From: EB88 sp965199135
GTDB taxonomy: Bacteria; Acidobacteriota; Terriglobia; Terriglobales; Acidobacteriaceae
Direction of reading: 5' to 3'
DNA length: 64,000 nt
NCBI GenBank assembly: GCA_965199135.1
Contig: OZ240685.1
Location: 2,976,001-3,040,000, forward strand
The number at the start of each line of letters is the position of its first letter. Position 1 is the stretch's first letter. Below, piece by piece: positions 10,062-19,956 of this stretch. The notes beneath the pieces are model-generated. The model searched no databases. It was not told the DNA's origin and saw nothing but the letters and a program-made list of their open reading frames with translations. The position numbers were made by a program, and so were the translations under genes.

Positions 10062-10088
10062 AATTTGGCAATAGGCTACTGCCAAATT
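10062..10088. repeat. Perfect 9-bp inverted repeat (stem-loop)
   Basis: AATTTGGCA at 10062-10070 is mirrored by TGCCAAATT at 10080-10088 with a 9-base loop. It lies in the gene-poor stretch 9898-10177, where I see no convincing gene. The hairpin has no T-tract on either side, so it is not an obvious terminator. Confidence 0.5.
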
Positions 10089-10177
10089 GAAGGTTCGACG
10101 GCTCCTATAAGCGATTCGCGGATCGGATCGATCTCTGGCGAGGATCTGGAATGAACGCCATTCCTGTAAGCGAAACC

Positions 10178-10998
10178 GGCTCTGGTGCAAACTCAGAGCG
10201 TCGATGGGCCATTCTTCCAAGCTGTCTGTGATCACGCAGCAAGGACCGCATTCCACACAGAAGGCGCAGTCTGGTCTTTGAGGCGCAGCTTCCTGAGTGA
10301 GAACTGATCCTTGCGGATACGGTGAAGCAGCTCGATGCCTGCGATCGTGGTGGCTGCAGTGGTAAAGGTCTTGAACCCGAGCATGGGCCTGGTCCGAGAC
10401 TTGATGCCTCGATGGTCCTGTTCTATCAGGTTGTTCAGGTACTTCGAGGACCGCAGCATGGTGCGCCTCCATCGTTTGTCCTCATGCGGCAACTCGCGCA
10501 CTGCTCGGTGCGAAGCAGCATAGCCGTCAAACGTAATGCACACAGGTGCCCGGCCCTGTGTGAGAAGTGCTTTGCGCAGGAAAGCTTTGGCTGCGGCTAC
10601 ATCGCGGTTCGGACTCAGGCGGAAGTCTACAGTCTGACCCTCCCTGTCGACGGCGCGATACAGGTAGACCCACCGCCCTCGAACCCTCACGTACGTTTCA
10701 TCCACTCCCCAGGACCTGCCAGCCGGGCATGCGAAGCGGTTCCAGCGCTTCTCGAACTCCGGAACGTAGCGCTGGACCCTTCACAAGATCGTGGTGTGCG
10801 CAAGATGCAGACCACGTTCCGCCATCATCTCGACCAAGTCACGCAGGCTCAAGTTGTAGCGTAGGTACCAGCGAACGCCCAGAACAATGATTTCCCAGTC
10901 GAAGTGCCGCCCCGCAAACAACTCCGTCATGCTCTTCAATCCCGCCATCCGCCAACACCTCACCTACAGAACCCATAGAGGACTCTAGCCCAAGCGGT
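10178..10998 (-). mobile_element. IS6-family insertion sequence, copy A (one end missing)
   Basis: This is the inverse of copy B at 20766-21599, almost base for base (only a handful of differences seen). Its low-coordinate end carries the terminal repeat GGCTCTGGTGCAAAC (10178-10192). At the high-coordinate end the match to copy B stops at 10998, and the last 13 bp, which should contain the other terminal repeat, are absent. Copy A is therefore truncated on the side facing the lasso-like locus. The transposase reads on the minus strand. No target duplication is visible. Confidence 0.88.
10232..10963 (-). pseudogene. IS6-family transposase, interrupted by in-frame TGA
   Basis: The N-terminal part (10781-10963) reads MRCWRMAGLKSMTELFAGRH ... 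LAHTTIL and stops at TGA. The frame then continues as RVQRYVPEFEKRWNRF ... into the catalytic part from MDETYVRVRG. DDE residues are visible (MDETY, FDGYAA, EQDHRG). In related IS6 transposases this point reads HTTILRWVQRY, so the stop replaces the R-W region. Copy B has the same TGA. Unless the TGA is read through, no full-length transposase can be made, although the DDE part might start at the internal ATG. Confidence 0.85.
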
Positions 10999-11087
10999 CT
11001 CGGATTGCATATCCATCATCTCGCATTTCGACGATCGTTGTGAGACCACTGCCTGACGATTTCACACTCACACTACGGAGCTTACTC

Positions 11088-11243
11088 ATGAGAAACATGC
11101 CTGAAGAATCCTCACACAGCCTTGACCCTAAAGGAGCAAAGAAACAATACTCATGCCCCCTCCTGATTGAACATGGCGACATTAACGATCTGACCAGAGA
11201 TGAAGATCAGCTGGTCCTCCTCTCGATCGTCGTAGTCGCCTAA
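11088..11243 (+). CDS. Lasso-peptide-like RiPP precursor (candidate)
   Basis: A 51-residue ORF. The ATG at 11088 is chosen because CGGAG lies 8 bp upstream; a longer GTG start at 11040 has no such site. Residues 21-36 read YSCPLLIEHGDINDLT, an exact fit to the lasso leader motif YxxPxLxxxGxxxxxT that the B1/RRE protein recognises. Cleavage two residues after that Thr pattern (LTR) would release DEDQLVLLSIVVVA. This tail has no Asp/Glu at positions 7-9 and starts with Asp rather than Gly, so a classical lasso ring is unlikely. An HPr-kinase-like gene follows by 6 bp, which is also seen in lasso clusters. Seen: motif, ribosome site, spacing. Inferred: precursor role. Confidence 0.6.
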   Translation: MRNMPEESSHSLDPKGAKKQYSCPLLIEHGDINDLTRDEDQLVLLSIVVVA

Positions 11244-11249
11244 TGCCCT

Positions 11250-12119
11250 GTGCTTTACGGGGCTGCGGTTACAAGCACCGTTGATCTAGGGACACTGTCG
11301 GAAACCGCGCCTGTGTTTCCGACAGTGGCGCTCCAGCATAGAAATGTGGTGCAGCTAGCAGATGTGGCGACCCTTACTCGCGCCTACGAGTCCCAGGGTC
11401 GATCTTTGTCAGTAGTTCTCAGGGGTCCACATATACACATCCAGATCGACAACATGTTGCGCTTTTCGCTTATGCGTGGACGTAGTACCGTCCTGTGCAC
11501 CACTACGCCGACAGCATCCTTGGCTCAGATTCGTTACTGGTTCTTGCAAAAGATTATGCCGCTTCACCTTTTGCTGACTGGCGCAGCCGAGATCCTCCAT
11601 GCAGGGGCGGTGGAAGTGCGAAGAGGCATAGTGGCCTTTCTTGCTCCATCCGGAACCGGGAAGTCAACTCTAGTGAAACACTACATAGACCAGGGCCATA
11701 GCCTTGTTGCCGACGAACACCTTGTAGTACATACGCTTAGCAGCACGGCAGTGCCTACTATCCCGTATGTGCGCTTTCTCCGAAAGCCTGAATGCCTAGG
11801 CGCGCTCACTTCGCAAATGTGCCACCGCAACCATGATGTGAAGGCTATATACCTTCTCGAGCGCGCGAGTCCTGACGCGGATGGCACATGTGAGGCGTTA
11901 CAAGGGGCAACAGCTTGCGCGGCACTCTGCACACATGCGCAGTTCCGCACTCAAGCGTTCTTCGCCTCGCCACACTTTCGTGATTTTCCAGCGCGTAGAC
12001 TGTCGCACCTTGCCGCTCTCGCAGCAAAGACCTGTGTGGAGCGGCTTTATGTACCCCATGATCTTTCGCGACTCCCTGACGTGTATGCAACCATTCAACG
12101 AGACTTGGAGGAGTGCTAA
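11250..12119 (+). CDS. HPr-kinase-like (HprK-related) P-loop protein
   Basis: 289 residues from GTG at 11250, 6 bp after the small precursor-like ORF. The Walker A loop APSGTGKST lies near residues 132-140, preceded by ILHAGAVEVRRGIVAFL and followed by HYIDQGHSLVADEH, the layout of the C-terminal HPr kinase/phosphorylase domain. The canonical N-terminal HprK domain is absent. In RiPP loci such kinases (for example the paeninodin type) phosphorylate the peptide, and others of this family sit beside PqqD-like proteins. No PTS genes are seen nearby, which favours a peptide-modifying role over HPr. The gene ends 1 bp before the ATG of the next, truncated gene, so the three were probably one operon. 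Confidence 0.78.
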   Translation: MLYGAAVTSTVDLGTLSETAPVFPTVALQHRNVVQLADVATLTRAYESQGRSLSVVLRGPHIHIQIDNMLRFSLMRGRSTVLCTTTPTASLAQIRYWFLQKIMPLHLLLTGAAEILHAGAVEVRRGIVAFLAPSGTGKSTLVKHYIDQGHSLVADEHLVVHTLSSTAVPTIPYVRFLRKPECLGALTSQMCHRNHDVKAIYLLERASPDADGTCEALQGATACAALCTHAQFRTQAFFASPHFRDFPARRLSHLAALAAKTCVERLYVPHDLSRLPDVYATIQRDLEEC

Positions 12120-12120
12120 C

Positions 12121-12190
12121 ATGCTGCGGTACAAAGCTATAGTCGATTTGGCCCGTGTTGACGGACGGCTTTGTGGGTACTGTACTCAAG
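12121..12190 (+). pseudogene. 5' stub of a third RiPP-operon gene, cut by IS3 remnant
   Basis: A GGAG ribosome site sits before the ATG at 12121. The frame begins MLRYKAIVDLARVD and runs about 23 codons before meeting the end of the IS3 remnant. The start resembles the opening of lasso B2 (transglutaminase-like leader peptidase) proteins, many of which begin with a short helix of the type RYxALxxLARVD; this is an impression from a very short piece. The remainder is not found elsewhere in the window. If correct, the leader peptidase of the locus is destroyed. Confidence 0.4.
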
Positions 12191-12815
12191 TGAGTGACTC
12201 AAGCAACAGGGTGGAGTCTTCGTGTTCCGGAGCTAGCTCCGGAACACGAAGCAGAGCGACCCAGTTGGCAACGATCTCCGCCGGGCTACGATCGTTCAAC
12301 GCCGAGTGCGGCCGATGATGGTTGTAGTCGCGGCGCAAGAGATACAGCTTTCGACGTGCATCGGCCAGTGAAAAAAACACCTCCACGTTCAGGCACTCGT
12401 CGCGCAGCTTGCCATTGAAGCTCTCGATAAAGCCGTTCTCCATTGGCAACCTGGACGGATAAGGTCCAGATGCACCTGGTTGGTGCGTGCCCAGTGATCG
12501 AGCGCTTTGCTTGTGAACTCGGTTCCATTGTCGACAGTGATCGACTCCGGAGCGCCGCGATCGAGCAACACCTTGTCCAGCGCAGCGGCCACTTTCTCGC
12601 CGCTCAGCATATTATCCGCCAGCAGTGTTACGCACTCTCGTGTGAACTGATCCATCACCGTCAGTACACGGATCCAGCGGCCATCCGGCAGCCGCTGCGC
12701 GACGAAGTCCATCGACCATTTCTGATTCGGTCGCAGCGCCGATCCCTGCGCCACCCGCTGCCGCTGCGCTCGTTCGTTGCGCTTCTTCGTTCGCACGATC
12801 GACCGCAACGCGCTG
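12191..12815 (-). mobile_element. IS3-family remnant (orfB catalytic part, frameshifted)
   Basis: The minus-strand frame from about 12815 reads VRTKKRNERAQRQRVAQG, then NQKWSMDFVAQRLPDGRW, VMDQFTRECVTL and ITVDNGTEF, the catalytic core of IS3 OrfB (D, D visible). At about 12450 the frame breaks after LIRPG. The next homologous stretch PMENGFIESFNGKLRDECLN continues in another frame down to 12186 and contains the third acidic residue. OrfA and the N-terminal part of OrfB are missing. The element interrupts the gene starting at 12121 and is joined at its other side to an ABC ATPase fragment. Confidence 0.82.
12218..12251. repeat. Perfect 34-bp palindrome
   Basis: The half-site CTTCGTGTTCCGGAGCT (12218-12234) is followed directly by its exact reverse complement (12235-12251), with no loop. 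It lies in the last codons of the IS3 orfB remnant. A perfect palindrome of this length is unexpected by chance. It could form a cruciform or act as a strong terminator, or it may be an inverted duplication made during IS rearrangement. Confidence 0.85.
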
Positions 12816-12930
12816 CTCTTCGCCCCCGGACAGCTCACGCGGCTTCTTGTGCGCGGGCGTGGCGACGCCGACCTGCTCAAGCGCTTCTCTGACTCGCTGT
12901 GCTCTCTCCGAAATCGCCATACCACTCCGG
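12800..12930 (-). pseudogene. ABC-transporter ATPase fragment
   Basis: The minus-strand frame upstream of the IS3 remnant reads MAISERAQRVREALEQVGVA followed by AHKKPRELSGGEEQRVAV, the linker and signature motif (LSGGxxQRVA) of a MacB/LolD-type ABC ATPase. Neither Walker A nor Walker B is present. After VAVDRA the sequence passes into IS3 orfB, so about 40 codons of an ATPase gene were captured at the IS junction. Confidence 0.65.
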
Positions 12931-12993
12931 AAAGTCAGTGACCTAGTCTTGCCCGCCATCGCTACTGCGTATGCATGTGCAATACTTCTCCAA

Positions 12994-13383
12994 GTGCAAC
13001 GCATCTTGTCCATCCTAGTGCTGGTAGCGCTCTGTTTGTTGGTGGCAGCGCCATTGTTCGCATTAGGATCAACAAGCGAGAGCCATCTTCCGGCATGTTG
13101 CCATCAAGAGGGCAAACATCACTGCATGATGGCTCTGAGCCAGCAGTCTAGGGAGACCTCCCAAGATGCGAAGTTCAGGGGGCCTATTGAGAAGTGCCCC
13201 TGGGCCCCGTTTTCAGAAGCGCCCGCATCCCCGCATCCGCTGGCAGCCGTGGACCTGGCCCTGCTTGACTGGAACCCAAGGGTTAGTCACCCGAAATGCG
13301 TCCCCCAAGCCGAATGCAAGCGACGCGTTTCGCGTGACCGATCCCGGCAGAACCGCGGACCTCCTCCAGTCACCGCTCTCTGA
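12994..13383 (+). CDS. Hypothetical Cys/His-rich membrane-anchored protein
   Basis: I place the start at GTG 12994, before VQRILSILVLVALCLLVAAP, a probable signal or membrane helix. No good ribosome site is visible and the frame extends further upstream, so the start is uncertain. The mature part begins LPACCHQEGKHHCMM, with two Cys and nearby His that could bind metal, and later KCPW and CV. I recall similar acidobacterial proteins of unknown function with an LPxCCRxxGxHHC motif. It lies between the IS3/ABC debris and the TonB receptor. The 5' end may have been affected by the IS junction. Confidence 0.5.
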   Translation: MQRILSILVLVALCLLVAAPLFALGSTSESHLPACCHQEGKHHCMMALSQQSRETSQDAKFRGPIEKCPWAPFSEAPASPHPLAAVDLALLDWNPRVSHPKCVPQAECKRRVSRDRSRQNRGPPPVTAL

Positions 13384-13632
13384 GCAGCACGGTCGCTGAC
13401 GCGTTCTTATACGCAGCAGCATGGCTCGCTCACATGGGCATGCGCTCGCTTGTGGCAAGCACCCTCGCGTGAGTCGTTCACACCAACGATTCTGTCGATG
13501 CGGGGCACGTTGGGTGCAGCTCGCGCGGGGTGATGGTGTTGTTTGCGGCCTCATGAGGACTGGCTCCTTATGTACTTGGATCACGCACGTTCTCTTTACT
13601 CAGTCGGCTCGATCCGCTGACGAGGACTCTCT

Positions 13633-16600
13633 ATGCTTTCTCGTTTTCAAGTTTTGCGGAGCACGGAAAACCGTGTCCTGTTCGCCTCTTCATGTTGGGT
13701 GGGCGTGATGCTCGTACCCATGGCTGCTGCTCAAGTATCGACTCAGACATGGTCCGGCGTGCTTAAGGTAGGTGCGCGCCCCTCGGATCGAATCGCAACA
13801 ATTGAACTGACGCGAGGCGTAGACCACCTTACAGCGAAGACTGCCCCCGATGGTTCATTCTCAGTTGCAGGCATCCAGACGGGCCAGTATCGGCTGGATG
13901 TGCGTTTAGGCGGGTACATCTACCGGTGTGTACCGCCGCTAACTTTTCCCGACGCCTCAGGAGTGCCAGTGGTGCTCACCGTGGGAGCGGATGGTTATGT
14001 CATTGTGGATGCGTCTCAGGAAAGAGGTGCTCTTGGCGGAGAGAAGCTTTCAAGCAAGGCGGTGAGTGAAATTCCCCTGAACAAGCGGGACTTCAGCCAA
14101 CTGCTGCTACTTGCCGCTGGAACAGCTGCCGACCCCAGTGGTGCTGCTAACTTCACAGAGCAGTTCGCAATCAATGGGCAGCGAGGCGTTGAGGCGACCT
14201 TTGCTCTTGACGGAGCGGATATCAGCGACCCCGAACAGGGAGGCGGCACCTTCACGAACTTCAACGTCGATGCTGTGCTCGAAATCCAGTCTCTCGCTGG
14301 GGTGATGCCAGCAGAGATCGGCCGGGGAGCGTCGGGGTTCACGAACATCGTTACGCGTTCCGGCACCGATGCTCTGCACGGGTCGGTGTATGAATTCGTC
14401 CGGAACTCAGCTCTCGATGCGCGGAATTATTTCGACTTCTCTTCACCCGCAAACCCAAGACGAATACCTCCCTTCAAGCGGAACGAATTTGGCTTCACCA
14501 ATGGAGGCCCGCTTTACTTGTCGCACTTGTACGATGGCCGGCATAGCGCGTTCTACTTCATCGAATATCAGGGTTTTCGGCAGGTCTTGGGGACGACGCA
14601 GATTCTCTCCGTCCCGACCGCCCAGCAACGCTCCGGCATCGACACCTCCGCCTTCCCGGGCGACACACTGACGGTACCTGTAGATGCTGGCATCGCTGCG
14701 GTGCTCGCGCGCTATCCGCTACCGAATGACCCCGGGGGAACCTTCGGTGCGAACACATTTGCAACCTCCTCAAAGGTGTCGACGGATGCCGATCAGTTCT
14801 CAGTCCGGCTGGATGATCAGCGCGGCCCCAAAAACCACTTTTTTGGTCGGATGACCTTCGACAATCTTGACGGACCAACGACCAATCCAGATCAGACCGT
14901 GCTCGATCCGAGCTTTGGAGTCAAGTACACGGATCGGCAGCGTAGCGGTGTTGTGACCTGGGCCCATACCGCGTCTCCTAAGCTGAGCTTCGAGACCTCG
15001 CTTTCGGGTATCCGAACTACGCCGTCCTTTACGACGCCGAACCAGACCGATCCAGCGATCAAGTTCAACGATGCATTGTTTGAACCGTTCAATGCACCGG
15101 GCGGATCGGTCACTCGATCCTATACAAACCTTTTCCAACTGCGTGAGAACATCGTCTGGGTGGTCGGGAATCACGCGCTGAAAGCGGGAGGAGAAGTACG
15201 GTTGGCCCGCGACTCGAGCTACTTCGGGCTGGCGCCGAACGGCGAATACGATTTCGGCGGAGGAACCTCCTACTCTCCTGTCGATATCGTCTCGCAGAGT
15301 GGAACCCACAATATCCATGTGGGCGACGCTCTGCCGGACACTCTGTCGGCCTTGCTCACTGGAAGTCCCTTTACCTACACCAGGGGAGTCGCACCTTCGT
15401 ACTTCTCCAATGGATCGCAGATTGGCCCTGCGGCGGACAACCGGGATTCGTATGAAGCCTATTTGCAGGACACCTGGAAGGTTTCGCAAAAGCTGACACT
15501 CAACTACGGTCTGCGTTTTGAGCTCTACACCCCCATTTCGGACAGATCTCATCGAGACTCGGGATTCTACCCCACGGCCAGCGGGGGCAAGTATTCCTTA
15601 TCAACCCAGAGCCACGGTACCGCACCTATGCAAACGACTGGGCTCCACGGATCGAGGTGGACTACCGGCTTAGCCACGGTCTGATCGCCCATGCGGGGGG
15701 TGCTTTGACCACGATTCCACCCAATCTTTGGCAAACGAACTACCTCACCGGCGGTCTTCCGTTCGTCTTCTATCCTCTCGTCACTGCGGCCCCGAGGGCG
15801 CAGAAGCCCTACGGCTTTCAGATCGAACCCTCTCAGATACCACGGGTGTACACCCCGGGCGGTACGGATATTTACGCAACCTACGCACCAAAAGATGTTC
15901 CTGCCAATACGGTTGTTGACATCGTGCGGCTGGAAACGGACCTTGCCGCACTCTCCGGTGAAGCGGCGCCGCTCAATGTGAGTGGTATCAGTCGCCAGCT
16001 GGAAAATGCCCTGCTTGGAACGTGGGCGCTCGGACTGGAGAAGAGTCTGGGCAATGTGACGACTTCGGCTTCGTATGTGGGAACCGCCGCGTCGCATTTG
16101 CCGCGCGTTTCGTTTCCGAATGCCTATGCGGGTGCCACGCACGGATTTGCTCCGTTTACACAGTTCAATCAAGCGGGCACTCCGGTCGGAGGCTTTGGTA
16201 CCGAAAGTGAGATCAGCCCGATCTCTCACTCCAGCTACAACTCTCTGCAGCTTTCCGCCTCCGGGCAGACTCCGCATGGCGGTCCCGGCGTCCAGGCCAG
16301 CTACACATGGGGTAAGTCGATCGACGATACGAGTTCGGTGAGCGGTACCTCCGCCACGAGTTCGGTCGGTGCTGTATCCCAGTCTGCCCCGCAGAACCCG
16401 CTCAATACGCACTCGGAACGGGGACCATCGTCGTTCGACATCGCACACTCTTTTTCCTTGAGTCTTGCGCAACGGCTCCCGTTCAATTCTCTGCACTTAC
16501 TCGATCGAGTGAATCGCAAGATCGTCGAGGGTTGGCAGCTTATCAACGTGTCGTCGATCAGCAGCGGGTTGCCGTTTACGGTGTACTCCGGCATTCAGCA

Positions 16601-17033
16601 GACCGGGTACGGTTCATCTGGAGCAGATCGACCAGACCAGATCGCTCAGCCGGTGCTCTCGACGGCCCGTTCTCGCCGTGAAGATTACTTCGGCCGTGGC
16701 GATGCGAACGCGTCATTCTTCTTTATTCCCGTCAATGTTGCCGGAGGAACCGGCCCGAACCGAGGCCGCTTTGGGACTTTGGGAAGAAACACCTTTCGAG
16801 GGCCGGCCTTCTACGACTTCGACATCTCTGCGGTCAAGGACACCCCAGTCGGACGACGACAGTCCGGCAGTGAGCTCGTGGACGTCCAGTTCCGCGCCGA
16901 GTTCTTCAACATCTTCAATGTCGCAAACCTCGGCCTGCCTTCCAACACCATCCTCGGTTCCGGCTTCGGTTTGATCAACCGAACAGCCGGGAGTTCCCGC
17001 CAGATTCAGTTCTCACTGAAGGTGGCCTACTAA
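13633..17033 (+). pseudogene. Oar-like TonB-dependent receptor, single frameshift
   Basis: The reading begins at ATG 13633 (GAGGAC 6 bp upstream) with a signal sequence ending PMAAAQ. It runs through a carboxypeptidase-regulatory-like sandwich (SVAGIQTGQYRLDVR), a plug (FALDGADISD, ASGFTNIVTRSGTDALHGSV) and the first half of the barrel. Near 15595 the frame shifts: the first frame drifts to a stop at 15684, while the +2 frame continues as LINPEPRYRTYANDWAPR and runs to IQFSLKVAY at 17033. Adding one T would give KYFLINPEP and restore about 1130 residues. The lesion is either recent decay or one sequencing error. The gene lies in the IS6-bracketed segment upstream of the ABC permeases and may have served import of, or response to, the peptide. 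Confidence 0.85.
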
Positions 17034-17087
17034 AGCGCAACACGCAGCCCTTCGATGCAGAACGGATGCCATGAAAGGACGGATGCG

Positions 17088-18492
17088 ATGTTTATACGGC
17101 ATGCATTACGGATTGCGCGTTTCGACTTCATTGTTTCCACGCGTGAAGGACGCTTCTGGGCAGCCCTCGTGTTAATGTCTTTACTGACTGTGCTTTGCGT
17201 CGCATCTACGCAGCATGCATATCGGACGCAACGCGCACAGCAGATCGCGGCAGCCGAAGAGACACACGAACAATTTCTCGATCAGGGAAGTAAAGATCCC
17301 CATTCTGCGGCGCACTACGGGATGTACGCCTTCAAGCCTGTCACCCTGCTCTCGATGGTCGATCCTGGGGTGTTGCCTTACACGGGCGTGGCTATCTTCA
17401 TGGAGCCACACCGTCAGAACACATCGCTGTTCCGGCCGGCAGAAGACGAGTCCTCTTCGGCACGTTTCGGTTCTCTGAGTGTGAGCAAGCTGGTTCTCAT
17501 GTTTGTGCCCTTCCTGATCTGCGGCCTTCTCTACGATTCCGTTGCTGGCGACCGGGCGAATGGCACCTTGCGGCAGATGCTGGCCACGGGAATGACGCAT
17601 GCAGCGTTTGGCGCGGGCAAGCTCCTAGGTGCGGCACTCAAGGTGGCGGCCTTGCTGGCGCCACCCGCGGTGCTGCTGATGCTGATGTTGATAGCGACCG
17701 ATGCCGGCGGCTTGCGCGGAAGTTTGGCGCGGCTACTCGCACTCGGGGTGTTGTACGGGCTCTACGCCTTGGCATGGGTTTCTTGTCGCTCTCGCCGTCT
17801 CTTCATGGTCGAGAGACCCAAATCGTGCAGTTGCTGGCCTGCTCTGTGTCTGGATCGTCGCTGTACTCATTCTCCCGGCTATGACCGCAGATGCCGTACG
17901 GCATCTGCAGCCGAGCCCTTCTCGGCTCGACGTAGAGAAAGAGGTATCGGCAGAGCTCACCATGCCAGCAGGATCAGAAGAGAAGGCGAAGCAGGCGCTG
18001 CTTACGCAATATCGCGTCAGCAAGGTTGAGGAGCTGCCGGTAAGTTGGGAAGGCGTATGGCTTGGCAGGGAAGAAGCTCACTCCACCGCGGTCTACCGGC
18101 GCAGTGCAAACGCACTGGGCAGACTCTTTACCGCGCAACTCAGAATGGCAGATTGGCTCGGAGGCGTCAACCCGACGGTCACCGTGCAGGAGCTCTCCTC
18201 CGTAATCGCCGGGACTGACCTTGCGGCCTACCTCCATTTCAGCGACTCCGCCGATCGTTATCGTGAATCGTTTGTGCAGGCAATGAATGCCGATCAAGCC
18301 AATCACGGGCTCAAAGCTGGGTACATGGCAGATCGTTCGGTGTTTGCCTCTGTGCCCGCTTTCGAGTATCAGCCAATCAGCTTTGGTGCCGTGCTGAGAT
18401 CGCATACGCCGAGCTTTCTGCTCCTGCTGTTGCAGATAACGCTGGCAGTCTTTCTTTTCGCAACCTCCGTTCGCAACCTGAGGCTACTATGA
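17088..18492 (+). pseudogene. ABC-2 type permease 1, frameshifted
   Basis: The start is ATG 17088 (MFIRHALRIARFDF) with AAGGA 9 bp upstream. A first helix (FWAALVLMSLLTVLC) is followed by a large extracytoplasmic loop, then SVSKLVLMFVPFLICGLLYD, KVAALLAPPAVLLMLMLI and LYALAWVS. At about 17783 the frame breaks. Restoring a lost CT in TTTCT(CT)TGTC gives VSLVALAVSSWSRDPNRAVAG and the frame then runs to 18492. The layout (N-terminal helix, large loop, helical bundle) matches permeases found with DUF3526 partners. The stop overlaps the next start as ATGA, so they are co-translated partners of the ATPase at 19957. Confidence 0.8.
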
Positions 18493-19942
18493 CAACTTTC
18501 ATGAACTATTTGCGCTGGGAAGTATGGTCGTTCCTGCGGAGTCGAGTGAGCATGGTTGCCACCTCGGTACTGCTATTGCTCGGTCTGCTCGCGGTCTGGA
18601 ATGGAACGACCAGTTTGCACCGAAGGCAAGCACGGACGGACGCAACAATCGCTGCCGCTGCGCAGGGCCGGGCCGGGCCAAGGCTGTATACAGGGCCACG
18701 GAAATCCTGGCCGGTACGCGAAAAGCGTCCTACTTCGTCAATCCGGCCAGCCCGGCCGTAGCTGGTGGCGCTGGAGGCAGCGGTGGATCGTACGCAGTCC
18801 TTCCTCCGGGTATGCTGGGAGCTCTGGCGACAGGACAGGACGACCTCCACCCGCCCTATCTCCGCGCAGCGCTTCGGCCCATGTATGAGCTGACGGAACG
18901 CTATGAGATCGAGAATCCGGCGTTCTCCTCCTTTGTCCGATTCGATCCCGCCTTTGTATTTGTACTAATGTTGCCTTTGTACCTCCTGGTGGTTTCACGC
19001 GATTTGTTTGCCGCCGAACGGGAGTGCGGTACGCTCGCGCTCCTTGCATCAGAGGGCGTCTCGCTTCCGCTTCTTGCCGTGTCGCGCCTGACCGTACGAC
19101 TTTGTGCGGCCATCGCCGTGTGTGGCGTTTGCGTATTTGCGGCGCTTGCCACATCCAGGAGCGTCTCGGGGGCCTCGGCTTACTGGCCGGTGTGCTTTGG
19201 TCTGCTCCTGGTCCTCTGCCTGTACACGCTGTTCTGGCTTCTTGCCGCGTTAGTCGTCAATCTTTGGCTTAGCAGCGCAGCAACCGCGTCGCTTTCGCTG
19301 CTCACCCTATGGATTGCCGTGGTCATCGTGTGGCCCGGCGTGCTGTCACTCGTCAGTAGCGCCCTCTACCCCGCACCGTCACGCATCGCTATGGTGCAGG
19401 CGTACCGCCGCGCTTCGGCTGCTGCCACAACTGCCGGGGATCGAAGCCTCGCCGGTTACTTCCATGACCACCCAGAGCTAAGCGGTGAAAGTTCCGACAG
19501 CCCGATGAGCGACTACTACGCCACATCGGTTGCGGTACAGGATGTGACAGAGACCAAGGTCCGTCCCGTTCTCGCCGCGTTCGAACAGGAGCGCAACAAG
19601 CGGGATCGGTGGATCACGGCATTCAGTCGTTTTTCTCCGGCAACCACGATGCAAATGGCCATGGAAGACGCCGCGGGTTCAGGAGACCGCCGTTACTGGG
19701 GGTTCCTGAACCAGTTTCAAGAGTTCCTGGTGCGGTGGAGACAGTTTTTCGTTCCTCGGATCTTTCAGAAGACACCCATGGACGCGACCGCCTACGCGCA
19801 AATACCTATATTCCACTACAACGAACAATCTACCCGGACGACGATTCACATCTTGTTGACCGATACCTCGTGCATCGCCCTGTTTGTATGTGCCTTGTGC
19901 CTGCTTTCGGTCTCTCTCTTTTCTCGATTTAAACCTGTGTGA
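18489..19942 (+). pseudogene. ABC-2 type permease 2 (DUF3526-like), frameshifted
   Basis: The ATG at 18489 overlaps the previous stop. The start MTTFMNYLRWEVWSFL with helix MVATSVLLLLGLLAVW is normal, but the frame ends at 18761. The rest of the protein (GRAKAVYRATEILAG ..., SYFVNPASPAV, FVLMLPLYLLVVSRDLF, later four or five helices) is in another frame through 19942. The switch falls on a (GGGCC)3 tandem repeat at 18665-18679; two copies would restore the frame. It is the partner of permease 1 and of the ATPase. Family members act as membrane halves of exporters whose substrates are mostly unknown. Confidence 0.8.
18665..18679. repeat. (GGGCC)3 tandem repeat at the frameshift in permease 2
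   Basis: Three perfect copies of GGGCC lie exactly where the permease frame switches. Loss of one unit brings both parts into a single frame, so slipped-strand mutation is the simplest cause of the lesion. Confidence 0.75.
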
Positions 19943-19956
19943 AGTGAGGTACCCCC

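Noticed and set aside
11040..11087. Upstream GTG start extending the precursor-like ORF by 16 residues
   Set aside because: No ribosome site precedes it, whereas CGGAG is well placed for ATG 11088; lasso leaders are also usually short.
14800..15552. Minus-strand ORF of 250 residues
   Set aside because: Antisense to the TonB receptor; no ribosome site or homology-like motif.
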